This document shows, in pieces, positions 16,332 through 24,605 of a stretch of 64,000 bases of DNA. Source of the stretch: Paracoccus rhizosphaerae (GTDB lineage: Bacteria; Pseudomonadota; Alphaproteobacteria; Rhodobacterales; Rhodobacteraceae); assembly GCF_026162645.1 (NCBI RefSeq), contig NZ_JAOTBE010000001.1:124001-188000 (forward strand), in the 5' to 3' direction. The stretch's first letter is position 1. Each line of letters opens with the position of its first letter. Under the pieces are notes generated by a model. The model had not been told where the DNA came from. It was given only the letters and a program-made list of their open reading frames with translations, and ran no database searches. The position numbers and the translations under genes are program-made.

Positions 16332-17105
16332 CTACTTGTTCTTCTTGCCACTGCCGGACTTCTTGCCGGACTTCGCGGCCTTGGGCTTGGCGGACTTCAC
16401 CTCGAGCGCTGCATCGTCGGCGGACTTGGCGGCCTGCTTCAGGGCGTTCTTCTCGGCCTTGCGGGCGGCCTTGCGCTCGGCCTTGGCAGCCTCCTTCTCG
16501 GCGGTCTTGCGCGCTTTCTCCGCAGCCTTCAGGGCGTCCTTCTCGGCCTTGCGGGCGGCCTTGCGTTCGGCCTTCGCGGCCTCCTTCTCGGCGGCTTTCG
16601 CGGCCTGCTTTTCGGCCCGGCGGGCCGCCTGTTTTTCGGCCTTGTCATTCGCGGGCACCTGGGCGGGCGCCGCTGCCACGAGGACCTCGGCCGTGGCCTC
16701 CTCGGCCGGCGGGGCGGGGCGCTTGGGGACACGATGGGGTTCGGTCCGCAGATCGGTCTTGCGGGCTTCGGCGGGCTTGCGTCCGGCGGGCTTGCGCGTC
16801 TGCGTCGCCGGCTTGCGCTTGGCCGAGGCCGGCTTGGCCGGAGCCTTCGCGGCTGCCGCGGGCTGCGCCGGAAGCCCGCGCTTGTGACGTTCGGCATCCA
16901 GGCGGCGCAGGGCGGCGCGCATGATCCCTGCCTCCTCGTCCTTGTCGGCGGCGACGGCCTCGTCGCGCCACCCGCGCAGGCGGGATGCAAGGTCGTGAAG
17001 CTCGGCCTCGGCCATCTGCGCAAGGGCCGGTTGCCGGCTGCGCCCGATCAGTTCGCTCTGATCGTCGCTCAACAGTTCCTGTTCGCGCTTGGCGTAGTTC
17101 GGCAT
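16332..17105 (-). CDS. Histone H1-like Lys/Ala-rich protein
   Basis: A 257-residue strongly basic protein. The first 85 residues (from MPNYAKREQELLSDDQSE) form a non-repetitive, mostly helical head containing GRSRQPALAQMAEAELHDLASRL. The rest is low-complexity Lys, Ala, Arg and Glu, first a Pro/Lys stretch like bacterial H1 homologues, then tandem AEKEAAKAERKAARK units. It ends SGSGKKNK. The tail could bind DNA or RNA non-specifically in the manner of H1-like nucleoid proteins; the head is not a family I can name. The ATG at 17105 is preferred to one 57 bases upstream because it opens the conserved-looking head. It precedes the transglycosylase gene by 31 bases, with no evident link. Confidence 0.82.
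   Translation of the reverse strand: MPNYAKREQELLSDDQSELIGRSRQPALAQMAEAELHDLASRLRGWRDEAVAADKDEEAGIMRAALRRLDAERHKRGLPAQPAAAAKAPAKPASAKRKPATQTRKPAGRKPAEARKTDLRTEPHRVPKRPAPPAEEATAEVLVAAAPAQVPANDKAEKQAARRAEKQAAKAAEKEAAKAERKAARKAEKDALKAAEKARKTAEKEAAKAERKAARKAEKNALKQAAKSADDAALEVKSAKPKAAKSGKKSGSGKKNK
16439..16596. repeat. Direct repeat inside the H1-like gene
   Basis: A segment of about 68 bases at 16439-16506 recurs at 16529-16596 with only a few changes, giving a period of 90 bases (30 residues). It encodes the repeated units around KAERKAARKAEK. Such near-identical copies could expand or contract by slippage or recombination. Confidence 0.8.
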
Positions 17106-17232
17106 GAAAGGGTCCCTTGGTGCAGAGATGGCGTTGCGCGCCGACTTTGCCGCCGAAGGCACGGCATTGCAATTGGAAAGGCGCCGACGCGATGCGCGGG
17201 GCCGGGGTGTTCTTTCCGCAGGGGCGCCGGAA

Positions 17233-18177
17233 TCAGCGGGCGGGAACCGCGCTTTCCACAGGCGAGACCCAGCCTGCGTCGGCCGTCGCGAAAGGATCGG
17301 TCACCACCGCCGGCTCGACCGGGGCGGCGACCTGCGAGGCGGACATCGCGGCATAGGGGTCCATGACCGGCTGCGTCTGCACCTGCGCAGTGGCGGGAAC
17401 CGCGGATTCGACGGGCGATCCGCTGACAGCCACGACATCGGCGGTCGGCGCGGCCTGCGACGCCGGGACGACGTAACCCTCGGGCGTTTCGACCATCGGG
17501 CCTTCCATCTGCAGGCTCAGCGCCTCGGACCGGACCAGCACCTCGGTTCCGGTCGGCACGTTCTCGAACAGGTCGATGATGTCCTGGTTGAACAGGCGGA
17601 TGCAACCGGCCGAGGTGGCCTTGCCGATCGACGAGGGGTCAAGCGTGCCGTGGATGCGGTAATAGGTGTCCGTGCCGCCCTGATAGAGATAGAGCGCCCG
17701 CGACCCCAGCGGATTCTGCGGACCACCCTCGAGGCCACCGGCAAACTGGCCATAGAGCTCGGGCTCGGTCTGCAGCATGTTGTCGGTCGGGCGCCAGCTG
17801 GGCCACGCGGCCTTGCGCGCGATGGTCGCGCGCCCCTCGAAGCCCTTGCCGGCGCGCCCGACCGCCACGCCATAGCGCATTGCCTGCCCGCCCGGCTGGA
17901 CGTGATAGAGAACACGCGCATAGGGATCGACGACGATCGTGCCCGGCGCTTCGGACCCGTTGTAGGGGACCAGCTGGCGGGTGTTGCGATCGGTCAGATA
18001 GGCCGGGCGCACCGCCTGGATCGGGATCGGCTGTCCATTCGGACCCTTATCGACGCGGGCCTTGTAGATGTCGGGAACCTCCACCGGCCCCTGCGGTGCA
18101 GGGGCGGCGGTTTCCTGGCTGGGACCACAGGCCGCCAGCCCAAGGGCCAGCGCCGCGAAGATAAAAGCGAGGCGCAT
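17233..18177 (-). CDS. L,D-transpeptidase lipoprotein (YkuD family)
   Basis: A 314-residue lipoprotein expected to make 3-3 cross-links in peptidoglycan or to attach proteins to it. The signal MRLAFIFAALALGLAAC has a clear lipobox with Cys17. The YkuD catalytic domain (about 85-210) contains His176 in YYRIHGTLD and the nucleophile Cys192 in SAGCIRLFNQD. A further 100 residues after the domain are Ala, Pro and Val rich and carry a duplicated SPVESAVPA motif, probably a flexible linker. The start at 18177 directly opens the signal peptide; an ATG 21 bases upstream is an alternative. The gene is monocistronic in appearance. Confidence 0.92.
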   Translation of the reverse strand: MRLAFIFAALALGLAACGPSQETAAPAPQGPVEVPDIYKARVDKGPNGQPIPIQAVRPAYLTDRNTRQLVPYNGSEAPGTIVVDPYARVLYHVQPGGQAMRYGVAVGRAGKGFEGRATIARKAAWPSWRPTDNMLQTEPELYGQFAGGLEGGPQNPLGSRALYLYQGGTDTYYRIHGTLDPSSIGKATSAGCIRLFNQDIIDLFENVPTGTEVLVRSEALSLQMEGPMVETPEGYVVPASQAAPTADVVAVSGSPVESAVPATAQVQTQPVMDPYAAMSASQVAAPVEPAVVTDPFATADAGWVSPVESAVPAR

Positions 18178-18583
18178 CGTTGCACATTCCTTGTTCATCG
18201 TCGGATCCACCGGCAGAGGCGGACACGAGGCAGCAGTTTGATTCCATCGCCGGACGGGCCGGACCCGCGTCGCGATTCGCACATCGTTCCATGAGGCCCA
18301 GTGCCAAGCCGCGTCAACCCCGCCGCCAGGGTTCGGGTGATCCCTGGCGCAATTGTTTACGACCCATGTGGCGCTGCAGCGTCAGCCTGTTCAACTTTGC
18401 GCATCAGGGGAACAACTTGGCGTGTGATCCGGTTTCATCCCCGCGTCGTGCACCCCGGCACGATCTTCGGCAACTGTTGCCGATTCGGCGCAGCCGCGCA
18501 ACCCTGCGCGATTGCCCGCAGGACGTCCACGGCCTAGCCTGTGTCCAATGCCGGACCACCCGGCGATCCCAAGAAGGCCCGAC
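18178..18583. other. Intergenic region, no gene recognised
   Basis: About 400 bases between the divergent L,D-transpeptidase and MFS genes. It must hold both promoters. Short open frames exist here but have no ribosome sites or recognisable products. I see no tRNA, no terminator and no riboswitch. Confidence 0.6.
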
Positions 18584-20245
18584 GTGAAGAGCTTGACCGA
18601 TCCCAGCACGCCCAGCCCCGACAGGACCGGCGGCGCGCTTGCCCCCTTCCGCTATCGCGACTTCCGCCTGCTGTGGGGCGCGACGCTGGTCTCGAACTTC
18701 GGCGGGCTTGTGCAGGCGGTGGGCGCGGCCTGGCTGATGACGCAGCTGACCGACAGCGCGACGCTGATCGCACTGGTGCAGGCCTCGAACACGCTGCCGG
18801 TCATGCTGCTGGCGATCGCCTCGGGCGCGCTGGCGGACATCTTCGACCGCAAGTCGCTGCTGACCGCGGCACTGATCTTCATGAGCGTCGTGTCGGTGGC
18901 TCTGGCTGTGGTCGCCTGGTCGGGCGCGCTGACACCGTGGCTGCTTCTGGCCTTTACCTTCCTGCTGGGCGCGGGGCAGGCCGTGTACAACCCCCCCTGG
19001 CAGGCCAGCATGGGCGATCTGGTCGCACGACAGGATCTTCCCGCGGCCGTCAGCCTGAACTCGGTCGGCTTCAACCTGATGCGCAGTGTCGGTCCCGCCG
19101 CGGGCGGCCTGATCGTGGCGACCCTGGGGGCGGCGGCCGCATTCGCGGTCAACGCGGTGTCCTATCTGCCGCTGGTCGGCGCCATGCTGCGGTGGAAGCC
19201 GAACCTGGCCCCCCGCGTCACCACGCCCGAGCCGTTCCTGGCCGCGATGGGCGCGGGACTGCGCTATGTGGTGCTGTCGCCGAACCTGATGCGGGTCATG
19301 CTGCGCGGGGCGCTGTTCGGATTTGCGGCGATCTCGGTGCTGGCGCTGCTGCCGCTGGTCGCCAAGAGCCACCCCGAGGGCGGGTCCCTGCTGTTCGGCG
19401 GCCTGCTGGGCTGCTATGGGATTGGCGCCATTGCGGGCGCGCTGCTGAATCCGCGCATCCGGGCGCGCATGGACAACGAACATGTTGTCCGCATGGCCTT
19501 TGCCGGCTTCGCCGTCGCGGCGCTGGTGCTGGGACAGACCGAATCCGTCTGGCTGCACGCGCTGGCCATGCTGCCGGCCGGGGCGGCCTGGGTGCTTGCG
19601 CTGTCGCTGTTCAACGTGACGGTGCAGCTGTCCACGCCCCGCTGGGTCGTGGCGCGGGCGCTGGCGTTCTATCAGACGGCGACGTTCGGCGGCATGGCCG
19701 CCGGCGCCTGGGCCTGGGGCGCCATCGCCGGGGCCCAGGGGCTTGACATGGCGCTGACTGCGGCGGGTCTTCTGCTGATTTTGGGTGCAGTTCTTGGGTT
19801 CTGGCTGCGCGCGCCCGAGTTCGGCACGCTTGACCTGGAGCCGGTGAACCGCTTCCGCGAGCCTCCGCTGCGTCTGGACCTGAAGGGCCGGTCGGGGCCG
19901 ATCATGGTGATGGTCGACTATCGCATCGACCAGAAGGACGTCCCCGAATTCCTGCGCCTGATGCGCCGGCGCAGGATCATCCGACGCCGTGATGGCGCGC
20001 GCAACTGGGCCCTTCTGCGCGACTTGGAACATCCGGACCTGTGGAGCGAGAGTTATCATATCGCCACTTGGGACGAGTATGTCCGCCACAACCTGCGCCG
20101 GACGCGAACAGACGCCGAGGTGACGGTCGCTCTCCGCAATCTCCACCAGGGCGAGGGCGACCCGCTGGTCCACCGGATGATAGAGCGCCACAACGTCGGC
20201 CCCCAGGACGACATGCCGCTGGTCGGGAAGATCGAGATTCCCTGA
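18584..20245 (+). CDS. MFS exporter with C-terminal ABM-like domain
   Basis: A 553-residue major facilitator of the MFS_3 (enterobactin exporter-like) type with about 12 membrane helices. FRYRDFRLLWGATLVSNFG at the start and ADIFDRKSLL in loop 2-3 are typical. After the last helix, near residue 420, a soluble domain of about 115 residues follows (MVMVDYRIDQKDVPEFLRLMRRRR .. WSESYHIATWDEYVRH), which looks like a dimeric alpha/beta barrel of the antibiotic-biosynthesis-monooxygenase type. The exported compound is unknown. GTG at 18584 is preceded by AGAAGG at a 6-base distance; an ATG at 18548 is possible but lacks a ribosome site. A hairpin repeat follows the stop. Confidence 0.88.
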   Translation: MKSLTDPSTPSPDRTGGALAPFRYRDFRLLWGATLVSNFGGLVQAVGAAWLMTQLTDSATLIALVQASNTLPVMLLAIASGALADIFDRKSLLTAALIFMSVVSVALAVVAWSGALTPWLLLAFTFLLGAGQAVYNPPWQASMGDLVARQDLPAAVSLNSVGFNLMRSVGPAAGGLIVATLGAAAAFAVNAVSYLPLVGAMLRWKPNLAPRVTTPEPFLAAMGAGLRYVVLSPNLMRVMLRGALFGFAAISVLALLPLVAKSHPEGGSLLFGGLLGCYGIGAIAGALLNPRIRARMDNEHVVRMAFAGFAVAALVLGQTESVWLHALAMLPAGAAWVLALSLFNVTVQLSTPRWVVARALAFYQTATFGGMAAGAWAWGAIAGAQGLDMALTAAGLLLILGAVLGFWLRAPEFGTLDLEPVNRFREPPLRLDLKGRSGPIMVMVDYRIDQKDVPEFLRLMRRRRIIRRRDGARNWALLRDLEHPDLWSESYHIATWDEYVRHNLRRTRTDAEVTVALRNLHQGEGDPLVHRMIERHNVGPQDDMPLVGKIEIP

Positions 20246-20329
20246 CCGGACCGGCAGTTTTTGTCCGGAGGCGCCGGGGGCTGTCTGCCCCCGGACCCCC
20301 GGGGATACTTCAAGACCAAAGCAGGAGCT
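20246..20329 (+). repeat. Post-stop hairpin repeat, copy behind the MFS gene
   Basis: CCGGAC/GTCCGG (20246-20251 and 20263-20268, enclosing a T5 run) is followed by an 8-base perfect stem CCGGGGGC/GCCCCCGG (20274-20281 and 20287-20294), then a C-run, GGGATACTT and GACCAAAGCAGG. The same module appears in mirror image at 20455-20513 behind nadE. It could act as a terminator or a REP-like element. Confidence 0.8.
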
Positions 20330-20454
20330 TTAGCCTTCGATTAATCATCTTCGGGTATAAGCATTCTACGGTACAGGCGGGGACGCCGATGACCGTGGCC
20401 GAAGCAGGCGCCCTGTCTGACGCTGGAGCGATCCCCGGCAGGCAGGGTATTCTC

Positions 20455-20513
20455 TTCCTGCTTTGGTCGTCAAGTATCCCGGGGGAGTCCGCAGGACGGG
20501 GGCAGAGCCCCCA
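20455..20513 (-). repeat. Post-stop hairpin repeat, copy behind nadE
   Basis: Read on the minus strand this copy follows the nadE stop: GGGGGC-tct-GCCCCC stem (plus-strand 20498-20512), then GGACTCCCCCGGGATACTTG and GACCAAAGCAGG. It matches the copy at 20274-20329 closely in the opposite orientation. The 125 bases between the two copies contain no gene. Confidence 0.8.
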
Positions 20514-20522
20514 TCCGCCCGC

Positions 20523-22184
20523 TCAAGGTTCGTCTCGCCAGCGGTTCACCAGCGGGTAGCGCCGGTCCAGCCAGAATGCGCGCGTCGATATCCGGGGTCC
20601 GGGGGCGGCCTGATACCGCTTCCATTCGCTGATGTAGAGCAACCTTTCGACCTGCCGGACCGTCTCTGCGTCGAAGCCCTGCGCCACCAGTTCGGCCAGC
20701 GACAGATCCTTCTCGACCAGGCCGTCGAGAATCGCGTCCAGCACCTCGTAGGGCGGCAGCGAATCCTCGTCCTTCTGGTCGGGGCGCAGTTCGGCCGAGG
20801 GCGGTTTGGTGATGATCTGCGGCGGGATCACCTCTCCGGCGCGCCCCAGCATCCAGTCGCGGTGGTTCGCGTTCCGCCAGCGGCAGGTTTCGAAGACCCG
20901 CGTCTTGTAGAGGTCCTTGATCGGGTTATAGCCGCCGGCCATGTCACCGTAGATCGTGGCGTAGCCGACGCCCACCTCGGACTTGTTGCCGGTGGTCAGC
21001 AGCATCTCGTTGAACTTGTTCGAGATCGCCATCAGCATCACGCCGCGAAGACGGGACTGGATGTTCTCCTCGGTGATGTCGGGGCTGGTCCCCTCCATCA
21101 GATGCGCCAGTGCGTCCTCGACCGCGTCGCGGGCGCCTTCGATGTGCACGGTGTCGAGGCGCGCGCCCAGCCGGGTGGCGCAGTCGGCGGCGTCATCGAG
21201 GCTGGCCTGCGACGTGTACTCGGAGGGCAGCATCACGCAGCGGACGTTCTGCGGGCCGACCGCGTCTGCGGCGATGGTCGCCACCAGCGCGCTGTCGATG
21301 CCGCCCGACATGCCCAGGACGACCTTCGAGAAGCCCGACTTGCGCAGATAGTCGCGCAGGCCCAGCATCATGGCGAAGTAATCCTGTTCCCATGCATCGG
21401 GCTGGGGCGCCATCGGGCCTGGCTCGGCCAGCCAGCCGTCCGCCGAGCGGGTGAAGTCGACATGTGCGACGGCTTCCTGAAAGGCAGGAAGCTGCACGAC
21501 CTTCCTGCCACCGGGGTTCAGGACGAAGCTGGCCCCGTCATAGATCTGGTCGTCCTGCCCGCCCACCAGGTTCACATAGACCAGCGGCAGGCCGGTTTCG
21601 ACGACACGCCCGACCATGTGGCCCATGCGCAGGTCCAGCTTTTCGCGGTGATAGGGGCTGCCGTTGGGAACGATCAGGATCTCGGCGCCGGTTTCAGCCA
21701 GCGTCTCCGCCACGTCGGGATACCAGCCGTCCTCGCAGATCGGGCTGCCGATGCGGGCGCCGGCGACGGGATAGGGGCCGCTGATCGGACCCGAATGAAA
21801 CAGGCGCAGCTCATCGAACAGCTGCTGGTAGGGCAGGTGGTGCTTTAGCACCCGCGCGACCAGGGTGCCGCGGCTGAAGACCCACCACGCATTGTAGAGC
21901 TTGCCGCCCTCGTCACGCCACGGCCCGCCGATGCCGATGGCGGGGCCGTCGGCCAGCGTCGCGCCCAGTTGCATGAGGGCCGCCATGGCCTGGTCGGTGA
22001 AGGCGGGCTTCAGCACAAGGTCCTGCGTCTGGTATCCGGTGATGAACATCTCTGGCAGAGCCAGCATGTCGGCGCCCGCATCGCGCGCCTGTTCCCAAGC
22101 GTCCCGCGCTTTTGCGGCGTTGCCCGCCAGGTCGCCCACGGTCGCGTTCAACTGGCCGATGGTCAGGCGGAAGCGGTCTGTCAT
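20523..22184 (-). CDS. nadE: Glutamine-dependent NAD+ synthetase
   Basis: A 553-residue two-domain enzyme that makes NAD+ from nicotinate adenine dinucleotide, ATP and glutamine. The N-terminal nitrilase-type amidase (about 1-265) has the full triad Glu45 (LPEMFITG), Lys114 (VLKHHLPY) and Cys150 (PICEDGWYP), so ammonia comes from glutamine. The C-terminal synthetase domain has the PP-loop GMSGGIDSALVAT and further family blocks such as NKSEVGVGYATIYGDMAGG. The ATG is supported by AAAGGGGA. It is convergent with the MFS gene and divergent from the MORN gene. Confidence 0.97.
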   Translation of the reverse strand: MTDRFRLTIGQLNATVGDLAGNAAKARDAWEQARDAGADMLALPEMFITGYQTQDLVLKPAFTDQAMAALMQLGATLADGPAIGIGGPWRDEGGKLYNAWWVFSRGTLVARVLKHHLPYQQLFDELRLFHSGPISGPYPVAGARIGSPICEDGWYPDVAETLAETGAEILIVPNGSPYHREKLDLRMGHMVGRVVETGLPLVYVNLVGGQDDQIYDGASFVLNPGGRKVVQLPAFQEAVAHVDFTRSADGWLAEPGPMAPQPDAWEQDYFAMMLGLRDYLRKSGFSKVVLGMSGGIDSALVATIAADAVGPQNVRCVMLPSEYTSQASLDDAADCATRLGARLDTVHIEGARDAVEDALAHLMEGTSPDITEENIQSRLRGVMLMAISNKFNEMLLTTGNKSEVGVGYATIYGDMAGGYNPIKDLYKTRVFETCRWRNANHRDWMLGRAGEVIPPQIITKPPSAELRPDQKDEDSLPPYEVLDAILDGLVEKDLSLAELVAQGFDAETVRQVERLLYISEWKRYQAAPGPRISTRAFWLDRRYPLVNRWRDEP

Positions 22185-22305
22185 GTCGGTCCCCTTTCGA
22201 TCGTCCGACCGGATAGAGGATCGTGACCCAGAGGAAAAGTCAGGCTTTGCGCGCGGGCGCCTGCTGGGCTAAAGCTGCCGCAAACACGGGCAAGGGCACA
22301 GGCGG

Positions 22306-23754
22306 ATGAAAGCGGCACTCGGCACGGCGATGGTTCTGGCGGTTCTGGCAGGCGCTGCGGCGGGCCAGGTCGTCACGAAGCAGTACGATGACGGCGGCGT
22401 CTATGAGGGCACGTTCCGCAACGGCGTGCAGCACGGGCGCGGCAGCTATGAACTGCCAAGCGGCTATCGCTATGAGGGCGACTGGGTCGAGGGCCAGATC
22501 ATGGGCCAGGGCCGGGCCGAGTTCCCGAACGGATCCGTCTACGAAGGCCAGTTCGTCCGCGGCAAGCCGGACGGGCTTGGCAAGATCACCTATGCCGATG
22601 GCGGCACCTACGAGGGCGAGTGGGTCGAGGGCGAGATCACCGGTCAGGGCATCGCGCGCTATGCCAACGGGTCCGTTTACGAAGGCCAGTTCGTCAAGGG
22701 CCTGCATGACGGCACGGGCGTTCTGACCCAGTCGAACGGCTATCGCTACGAAGGCGACTGGAAGGCCGGCGTCAAGGAGGGGCAGGGCCGGATCACCTAT
22801 CCCGACGGCGCGACCTACGAAGGCGGGATGCTGGCCGGCCAGCGGGCCGGGCAGGGCAAGCTGGTGATGGCCGACGGGCTGACCTATGACGGGATCTGGG
22901 CCGCCGGCCAGATGTCGGGCAGCGGTGTTCTGGTCCAGCCCACCGGCGACCGCTACGAGGGCGAGATGGAAGGCGGCCGGCGTCAGGGCAAGGGCGTCGC
23001 CACCTATGCCAACGGCGATGTGTATGACGGCGAATTCGCCGACGACCGCCGCCACGGGCAGGGCACCTTCACCGGTGCCGACGGCTATGTCTATGTCGGC
23101 GAATGGGCCGAGGGGCGGATGCAGGGGCGTGGCCAGATTACCTACCCCGACGGGGCGGTCTATCTGGGCCAGATGCGCGCCGACCGCCCGCACGGGACCG
23201 GGAAGATCACCTATGCCGACGGCTCGACCTATGACGGCCAGTGGTCCGAGGGGGTGATCGAGGGCGATGGCCGCGCCACCTATGCCAATGGCATGGTCTA
23301 TGAAGGCAGCTTCCGGAACGCGCGCAACGAAGGCCAGGGGCGGATGTCCTATCCCGACGGCTATGTCTATTCCGGCGCCTGGAAGGATGGACAGCGCCAC
23401 GGCGAGGGGCAGGCGACCTATCCCGACGGCACGGTCTATACCGGCAGCTTCGTGAACGGGTTGCGCGAGGGCCAGGGGCGGCTGACCACGCCGGACGGCT
23501 TCGTCTATGAAGGCGGCTGGAAGGGCGGAGAGATCGACGGCGCAGGCGTCGCGACCTATGCCAACGGCGACCGCTATGAGGGGAACTTCACCGCCGGCAA
23601 ACGCCAGGGACAGGGCGTCATGCAATATGCCACCGGCCAGGTCGCCTCTGGCGAGTGGGAGGACAACCGCCTTGTCGATGCTGACGAGGCTCCCGCGGAT
23701 GCGCAGCCCGCCGAGGCGCCTGACCTGCCCGGCGAAAGCGGGGCGACCCCCTGA
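22306..23754 (+). CDS. Secreted MORN-repeat protein
   Basis: A 482-residue protein with an N-terminal signal peptide (LGTAMVLAVLAGAAAG) followed by 18 consecutive 23-residue MORN repeats (pattern YEGxWxxGxxxGxGxxxYxDGxx) and a partial nineteenth. A short acidic Ala/Pro tail ends it. MORN arrays fold into an elongated beta-sheet ribbon and serve as scaffolds or lipid-interacting surfaces, and in bacteria some are fused to enzymes; no enzymatic domain is present here. The location should be the periplasm or outside. AGGCGG precedes the ATG closely. Its stop overlaps the following GNAT gene by one base, so the two are co-translated. No specific role can be assigned. Confidence 0.92.
   Translation: MKAALGTAMVLAVLAGAAAGQVVTKQYDDGGVYEGTFRNGVQHGRGSYELPSGYRYEGDWVEGQIMGQGRAEFPNGSVYEGQFVRGKPDGLGKITYADGGTYEGEWVEGEITGQGIARYANGSVYEGQFVKGLHDGTGVLTQSNGYRYEGDWKAGVKEGQGRITYPDGATYEGGMLAGQRAGQGKLVMADGLTYDGIWAAGQMSGSGVLVQPTGDRYEGEMEGGRRQGKGVATYANGDVYDGEFADDRRHGQGTFTGADGYVYVGEWAEGRMQGRGQITYPDGAVYLGQMRADRPHGTGKITYADGSTYDGQWSEGVIEGDGRATYANGMVYEGSFRNARNEGQGRMSYPDGYVYSGAWKDGQRHGEGQATYPDGTVYTGSFVNGLREGQGRLTTPDGFVYEGGWKGGEIDGAGVATYANGDRYEGNFTAGKRQGQGVMQYATGQVASGEWEDNRLVDADEAPADAQPAEAPDLPGESGATP
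22402..23643 (+). repeat. 18 tandem 69-bp MORN-coding repeats
   Basis: Each unit is 69 bases and encodes 23 residues, beginning at a Tyr codon. Units are diverged (commonly sharing YANG, YPDG or YADG segments), but the period never slips across the whole array. The periodicity also creates a long open frame on the opposite strand, which is not a gene. Confidence 0.9.
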
Positions 23755-24200
23755 TGCCCACCTTCCGCCGCGCCACTGCCGACGACCTGCCCGGCATCGT
23801 CGCCATGCTGGCGGACGATGCCCTGGGAGCCGCGCGAGAAACCAATGATATTGCGCCTTATCGCCAGGCCTTCGCCGCGATCGACGCCGATCCCAACCAG
23901 TTTCTCTGCGTTCTGGAGGAGGAGGGTCGGGTCATCGGCACGATGCAGCTGACCTTCATCGCGGGCCTGTCGCGGCGCGGCGCACGTCGTGGCCAGATCG
24001 AGGGCGTCCGCGTCCATCGCGACCATCGCGGCGGGGGCCTGGGGCGGCAGATGATCCTCTGGGCCATCGACCGCTGCCGGGCCGAGGGCTGCGCGCTAGT
24101 CCAGCTGACCACCGACCGCTCCCGCACCGACGCCCACCGGTTCTACGACAGCCTGGGCTTCAAGGCGTCGCACCTGGGGTACAAGCTGCCTTTGGACTAA
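23754..24200 (+). CDS. GNAT family N-acetyltransferase
   Basis: A 148-residue acetyltransferase of the GNAT fold. The acetyl-CoA loop is seen in EGVRVHRDHRGGGLGRQMILWAI, followed by a C-terminal ALVQLTTDRSRTDAHRFYDSLGF typical of small-molecule acetylating members. The acceptor substrate is unknown. The ATG overlaps the stop of the MORN gene (TGATG), which suggests coordinated expression but not necessarily a shared function. Confidence 0.9.
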   Translation: MPTFRRATADDLPGIVAMLADDALGAARETNDIAPYRQAFAAIDADPNQFLCVLEEEGRVIGTMQLTFIAGLSRRGARRGQIEGVRVHRDHRGGGLGRQMILWAIDRCRAEGCALVQLTTDRSRTDAHRFYDSLGFKASHLGYKLPLD

Positions 24201-24410
24201 GATCCAACAACAAGCACCGGCAGCCGGTTTCCGTGGTTCTGCAGGTTTGACCATCACCCTGCGTCGCATTCGGTGTAGGCGCGCCTTGATAGTCGGAACG
24301 GCGGGCGGCGCGGGCATGGCACGGATTGCCGCCACGTCTCACGCCTGTCCGGCGGCAGTGTCCGGACCGGCTTCAGTCCGCCGCCGCCAGAGCATGGACG
24401 GACAGCACGA

Positions 24411-24605
24411 TCAGATGACCGCGATATTTTCGGCAGACCACGCCAACAGCCGTCCACAGCGGCCCCGGAACAATGGCGACAAGTTCTGGGGTTCTGGATT
24501 GCTGGGCAGGGCCCCGAACGTATCGAACAGCAGGATGACAAGCACCTGCTATACGGGCATCGACACCAGCACGACCGCCAGCGCGGCTGAACCGATGGTC
24601 TCCAT
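24411..24605 (-). pseudogene. Possible small membrane-protein remnant with in-frame amber
   Basis: Directly behind the DUF697 gene (gap of 0 bases after its stop) an ATG at 24605 opens METIGSAALAVVLVSMPV, then TAG, then the same frame continues QVLVILLFDTFGALPSNPEP and on to a TGA at 24411. The first part and the start of the second look like membrane helices. It may be a decayed third gene of the ycjX/DUF697 operon. No homologue comes to mind. The remaining 210 bases to the GNAT stop (24201-24410) show nothing recognisable. Confidence 0.35.

Noticed and set aside
18301-18537. 78-codon open frame in the gap before the MFS gene
   Set aside because: No ribosome site, no recognisable domain and cysteine/arginine-rich composition unlike its neighbours.
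22240-23625. 461-codon open frame antisense to the MORN gene
   Set aside because: It exists because the 69-base period of the MORN array keeps stop codons out of one antisense frame. It has no ribosome site or family, and the sense strand is clearly coding.
22402-23643. Regular repeats as a CRISPR array
   Set aside because: The repeats are contiguous, diverged, 69 bases long and encode MORN units, with no spacers. No CRISPR-like array was seen anywhere in the window.
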